Positions 59,426 through 64,000 of a stretch of DNA of 64,000 bases are shown here, one piece after another. The notes under the pieces were generated by a model that worked only from the letters and a program-made list of their open reading frames with translations, searched no databases and had not been told where the DNA came from. The stretch spans positions 3,880,530-3,944,529 of the forward strand of contig JAVTLE010000023.1 of assembly GCA_033439295.1 (NCBI GenBank), in the 5' to 3' direction. The translations under genes were made by a program, and so were the position numbers. The DNA comes from Deuterostichococcus epilithicus. Taxonomy: Eukaryota; Chlorophyta; Trebouxiophyceae; Prasiolales; Stichococcaceae. Each line of letters starts with the position of its first letter. Positions within the stretch are counted from its first letter, which is position 1.

Positions 59426-62400
59426 ATGGCCGACTCAGCAATGCGACAAGCCGTAGTTCTTGCGCTTTTTATGGCGGTCGCTCTCGGTTCCGAAGCCAGG
59501 TCGCGCCTGCACTTGCGCTTGATCGCTGTGTGTCACACTGCAGTGATGGCGGCTTGCGATCGCTGATCTGATGCCTTGCCATCAGACAGTCACCTATCAG
59601 CTGCATAGAACGCTTGATAAACGATGAATTGCAAACAAAAGGCTCGTCGGACGCGCCTTTTCGATGTCACACGGCGCTTCTGCAAGCACGTGCTGTCCTT
59701 GGTACGACTCCGGCCTGTGGCCCAAATTTGCTTGGAGGGAGTCCGTCCGAGCCTTGATTAGCATGTGACTGCTGTGCATCCGTTTTCTGACCGGAATCCG
59801 TCTTCGCGCAGAATGACCAAGCTACCGCACGAGTTGTTGGAGCTGGCGCGCACGGCCAGGACCCTAGGACTGCAGCTGTCTGCAGTGCAGAGCCAGCTGC
59901 AGGCGCTGGAGGATGCGCTGTCGTCGGCTAGCGCCACGGCTGCCGAGCCGGCCCTGGCTCGGGCCATGGCAGCCGCCATGAACAAGGCGCGCAACCAGCA
60001 GCGGCAACAGCCGCGCGGCGATGCACCTGGCGATGTGCAGCAGCCGCCACAGCTGCTGCAGCCACTGCAGCCGCCATCAGCGCCGAAGCAGCACCCTGAC
60101 CAGCAGACGCCGCCACAGCGGCACCAGGAGAGGCAGCAATTTGAGGCTGCGGCCGCACACTCAGCGCCGCCGACTGTCGAAGTCGCCCTCACAGTCCAAG
60201 GCTACCAGCTGCGACTGGATGCGCCAGGCGGCGCCAAACCCATGAAGTCTGCGACTGCCCGGCACGCCGGAGCGAAGGCTACCATCGCTGCGCGTCTGCG
60301 CGACCACGCATTCCAGCCAGCCGCCGTCAAGGTGAAACCTGCGGCCTTCCGTGAAAACTTTCCCTAGGTTTGACTGCCTGCTGACTGTAACGGCAATTGC
60401 GGCAACTCCTCTTGCAGACTGCACTACCTCTGCATGCAAAAGGATCGTCCATTCATCCGACTGCGATGACCGCAGATCCATCAGTTCTGGCATGCAGGCG
60501 CAGCAACAATTCAACATAACAACGGATATGGTCTGCCAATTGGCTGCATAGTTTGCGTAATGACACAAGGTATCAAATGCTCCAGCATAGTTATCCGGTC
60601 GTGCCTGCTGCAGGGGGCGCGGGCGACGATCATGTTGAAGCCGGACGGGCAGGTATTTACCCGCACATGGATATGGGACGGGCCTGCCGCCGGTGTCGAC
60701 CTCTCTGCCGCCGCCGCAGCGCTGCAGCCGCACGCCAGCGACGCCTTCGCCAGCGACTCCAGCAACTGGGCATCGCAGGCGTCCCAGACCGTCAATTGCG
60801 ACGGCTGTATCGGTGCCGACACCCGCGTCCGCGTCTCGGCGTCCGCATCTGCCACCTTCCCCCAGACCGCCATTGGTGCGTCTCAAACTTTGCAAGCCTG
60901 TCTTCAGACTACTCGGTTCCATTGTACCGTGCTAGCTGCTATGGGAACTCAGACCCTACATCGCCGACCACGCATGCTGCCTAGCATGTTGGTCGACCAG
61001 CATCACTAGGTAGGGAGGCGCAGGAGAGGCACAGTGTCTGGCTTGCTGGGTGTCTTGCCTTCATTGGTCCTTACGCTGCCGCACACCTTACTTCTCAACG
61101 GGATGTCTTTACATATAGTGCGTCAGAGGAGTGGTCAGCATGCAGCCATAAAATCCAGTTACGGTTTGTTGTGCAGGCATGCTGACAGCCACTGCGCCCG
61201 CCGCGGCCGGCACCGCGGCAGGTGGCGGCGTCGAGTGGTGCACCGGCGCCATGATCAGCCCAAAGCACGTGTTGACTGCGGCGCACTGCGTGTGGGACGT
61301 CGAGGGATCGCACTCTGCAATGACCAACGTAAAGTTCTCGCCAGGCCGCAATGGCGCCGCCACCCCCTTTGGCACGATCGACTATGAGACGGTGCGCAGT
61401 GTCCCTTTCTTTCGATGCAACGTGGATGACATTCTCGTCAAGCTTGGTGCTCGCTTGCGAATATGCTGCCGATGCTTGTACTGAGGCCAGCAACTCACTC
61501 TCAACAAATCGTCGATGAAATCGAAATGCCGGTCGTGCCTGCTGAGTAGGGTGCGAGCTTGAGCGCTATTCAGTCTGTCACATCGAGCTGCTGTTGACAT
61601 GCTGTCGCGACATGTGAGCAGCTCCACTCGAGCTGTCGAGGCACCATACCCAGTTGCACAAGCAATAGACGCCTTGGCAGTCAGCTCACCAATGTGCCTG
61701 CACATCTGTTGCAGGTGCGGCTGCTGGACCAGTTCCAGTCGGCCAGCAATTACAGCGACACCGCTGCCAACAACGACTTCGCAGTCATCACTCTGGCGCA
61801 GTCAGTGGGTAACCGCACCGGCTGGCTGGGACTAGAATGGGACGATGAAGCCTCGGCCACAATCGACTTGACGACTGCTGGTGCACAATGCTCTGACCCC
61901 TGTCAATCAATTGAAGTGGCAACTGATGCTTCCCGCACTGTTCGTTTGGCGTCCAACTATCATGGTGCAGCACCTGGCAGTAGAGTGTGTTTGCAGGGCT
62001 CTCTGACGCAGTGCAACGCTAAGGGCCAATATGATTCAACTTCTCGTATCGATCACGCAAAGTTATAATGTCGACAGCTCGACCGCTCTGCCGCAGGCTT
62101 CCCAGACGACAAGCCGCTGGACACGATGTGGACCACCGTGTGTCTGCGCACCGTATTTTCCAACGCTGACACGGCCAACAACGTCGTGCAGCACACCTGC
62201 GACTCCACGCACGGCCAGAGCGGCTCCCCCATGTACGATGCCGCCTACAACGTGCGCGCCGTGCTTACGGGCGGCAACCAGGGCGGCGTCAACTGGGCCG
62301 TCAAGCAGGTGCCCCAGCAATTGCAACACATGCGGACTGGATGCGGCATCCTCCATCTGTTGTGTGTCGTGCTCTTCATGATCACGCGGACCAGACCTGG

Positions 62401-62569
62401 CATCCTTCATCTGTGTCGGCGGACTTTTGTCCAGGACGCCTTCGTTTTCTCCACCATCCTGGGCTGGATGCAAGAGGATGGTGAATTTCTCGACATTGGT
62501 GCCTCGGGTGCGCCGGTCATGGAGCTGGCTGATCAGGCCGGCATTGGTGCCGGCAGTGCTGCCCCCTAG
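59426..62569 (+). CDS. Secreted V8/trypsin-like serine protease with long propeptide
   Basis: Chymotrypsin-fold (S1) endopeptidase. Six exons, 59426-59499, 59812-60331, 60614-60875, 61177-61391, 61715-61880 and 62097-62569, join in phase and give 569 residues. Exon 1 is a signal peptide (MADSAMRQAVVLALFMAVAL, then GSEAR). Exon 2 encodes a helical and Gln/Pro-rich prosegment of about 170 residues. Exon 3 has a Ser/Ala-rich domain with two cysteines. The catalytic triad is visible: His in SPKHVLTAAHCVWD, Asp in TAANNDFAVITLAQS, Ser in CDSTHGQSGSPMYDAAYNVR. The loops (GTIDYE, TMWTTVCLRTV, GQSGSPM) resemble glutamyl endopeptidases. After WAVKQVPQQLQ the last about 80 residues lose protease character, so a further intron may be missed there. 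A paralogous gene start follows at 63203. Confidence 0.85.
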
Positions 62570-63202
62570 CAGGCACTTGGCGTGATATGCGCTCATCGTG
62601 AGTGCTGCTTTAGTGTGTATATCTAGCACAGTGGTCAGGATATCATTGACCATTTGCAGCGCCGTGCGGTGGCTGTTGGCGTAGCGGCACCGCCAAATAC
62701 GGTGTAGAGGTAGACGAATCAGGTAGATGCGTGCTCCGTACATCAGTAGCAGTCATGTACATATATGTTACCGGCAAGAATATTATTGTTTGCCCGCGAC
62801 GAGAACTGATTGCCCGTTGTTCCGCATTCGTTGTGTCCAAATGGGTCTTATGGCTCCGCGCCGCCGCGCTGCGCGCGGTGGATCATCTGCACATACATGA
62901 CGCGCTGCTTCCGCACCCCTCTCAAAGGTATACCGACTGTCAGATGAAAAGGGACGGGGAATCGGCGTTGCACACCACCACGTGCCCGGCGGTACAATTG
63001 TACTGCACGTGGAGGGGACCTTAGACTTACCGTTCGTCCGAGTCTCTCAGGCCTGAATCCTTCATAAGAAGCACTGCAAGCTTTTGGGTGTTCTGGGCTA
63101 TCAATGTCAATCTACACACAGCTCGCGCCTGACGCGGCTCTCCAACTCTGATCACTCATCGCCACAGCGGCGGCCTGCGGACCCGGTGTTGACTGCGACG
63201 TC
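62570..63202. other. Intergenic between two protease-like genes
   Basis: 633 bp between genes in the same orientation. No gene recognised. Confidence 0.35.
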
Positions 63203-64000
63203 ATGAGGCCGACGAGGATACAGATTGTGGTGCTTCTGATTATTATGGAGTGTCTGGTGGCCGAATGTCATGCAAGGTGAGCAAGTGCACCTGTGGGTTG
63301 ACATCCGATCAATGCAAGTACGCTCTCAGCGTCCCGCTGGAAGGCGTAATCCACATGCCGGCTTGTCGGAAGACATTATTCTGAGACTTGATTGAGTCTT
63401 TACATGTGGGACGCGCACAGTGTGCTTCGTACATGCTCTGCCCGGCTGCACCTCGCCTATCGTATGTGGTACAAACCTGGAAAGGACAGGAAGGCGGGTC
63501 GCTTAGGCCTGCTAGACGATTCATTCTGGAGTGATAGTGCTGAAAAAGACAGTTGTATATTTGGCGGCATGTATCATTGATGCACCGTTTGCCAACGCAG
63601 GCCTTGGCTTCCCGTGGCTGCAGCTTCCTGCAGCCGCTGCGGATGCTGATGATGGACGATACCCAGTAGCACTTGGCGCAGATCCCGCGGTGCTTGGCGC
63701 GCAGCCTTCAAAGTTCAATCACATGCAGAACCTCGGCGTCGTCTTGCTGACTCGTGCCGACGGTGCTGAAAAGCTGACACTTGCCGATGCTGTCGCCGCC
63801 CGCCGCCGCCGCCAGTTGCAAGCCACGGCCGCCATTGCATCACCTGCCGCTGATGCTGCCCTGTCGCAAGCCGGCTACCAGGTGCGTGTATCCGAATCCG
63901 ATATCGCCGACGCGAAACTGGCCAGGAAGCTGCGCCGCGCTGCCGCCCGAGGCGGTGTTGCCGCTCGCTTACGGGACGGCACCTTCACTCCTATCTCTTT
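63203..64000 (+). CDS. 5' part of a second secreted protein related to the protease, cut by window end
   Basis: The first exon, 63203-63276, encodes a signal peptide (MRPTRIQIVVLLIIMECLVA, then ECHAR). It is 74 nt long and ends in phase 2, exactly as in the protease gene to the left. A coding stretch from about 63,601 to the window end encodes LGFPWLQLPAAAADADDGRY, NLGVVLLTRADGAEKLTLAD and AARGGVAARLRDGTFTPIS. The last part parallels GAKATIAARLRDHAFQPA in the left gene's prosegment. The simple join of exon 1 to 63,601 is out of frame, so an intermediate exon or another acceptor is needed. The protease domain, if present, lies outside the window. Confidence 0.6.

Noticed and set aside
62338-62569. 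Last 80 residues of the protease as a distinct domain
   Set aside because: The sequence contains a small internal duplication (ggcatcctccatctg / ggcatccttcatctg) and no fold I recognise. It may be retained intron, so no separate domain is claimed.

Overview
The window looks like nuclear DNA of a photosynthetic green alga (Chlorophyta, probably Trebouxiophyceae or a relative). It is GC-rich, and almost every gene is cut into many short exons by introns of about 60-500 bp. It carries plastid-targeted genes (thioredoxin x, ribosomal protein L29, Mg-chelatase subunit I, a PsbS-like four-helix protein) beside plant-type housekeeping genes. I joined exons by hand from splice motifs, reading-frame phase and protein conservation. 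Fourteen genes have every junction in phase or nearly so; the others are given as spans with the recognisable exons.

Left third (1-20,000): a bZIP transcription factor (-), a small plastid-type membrane protein (-), thioredoxin x (+), a kinase-less Mad3/BubR1 spindle-checkpoint protein (-), and glucose-6-phosphate isomerase in 16 exons (+). Middle (20,600-41,400): a NERD1-type FG-GAP membrane protein (-), a VIT/CCC1 metal transporter (+), a gene-poor stretch with a large inverted repeat (33,345-34,320), EF-1alpha in 13 exons (-), plastid L29 (+) and SNU13 with 19- and 20-nt microexons (-). Right third (41,700-64,000): PsbS-like protein (+), BTL-type mitochondrial carrier (-), CHLI (+), TIM9 (-), a SLC35D-like nucleotide-sugar transporter (-), an unrecognised short gene (+), a secreted V8/trypsin-like serine protease (+) and the start of a related gene running off the end (+). 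Genes alternate in orientation, giving five close divergent pairs with likely shared promoters. No tRNA, rRNA, CRISPR array, intact transposon or viral element was recognised.

The most unusual signal is a recurrent structure that ordinary annotation does not capture. In at least six genes the intron next to an exon holds one or two diverged copies of that exon's own edge, including the splice site, 54-245 bp away. CHLI introns 5, 6 and 7, GPI introns 6 and 7, three introns of the FG-GAP gene, the carrier and the VIT gene all show it, and the small membrane-protein gene has the same kind of duplication over its stop codon. Some copies keep an open frame and plausible splice sites (the CHLI intron-5 copy has a GC donor). 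This points to frequent short tandem duplications across splice junctions, with the spare copy absorbed into the intron and possibly used in alternative splicing. GC-AG introns are also seen in four genes.
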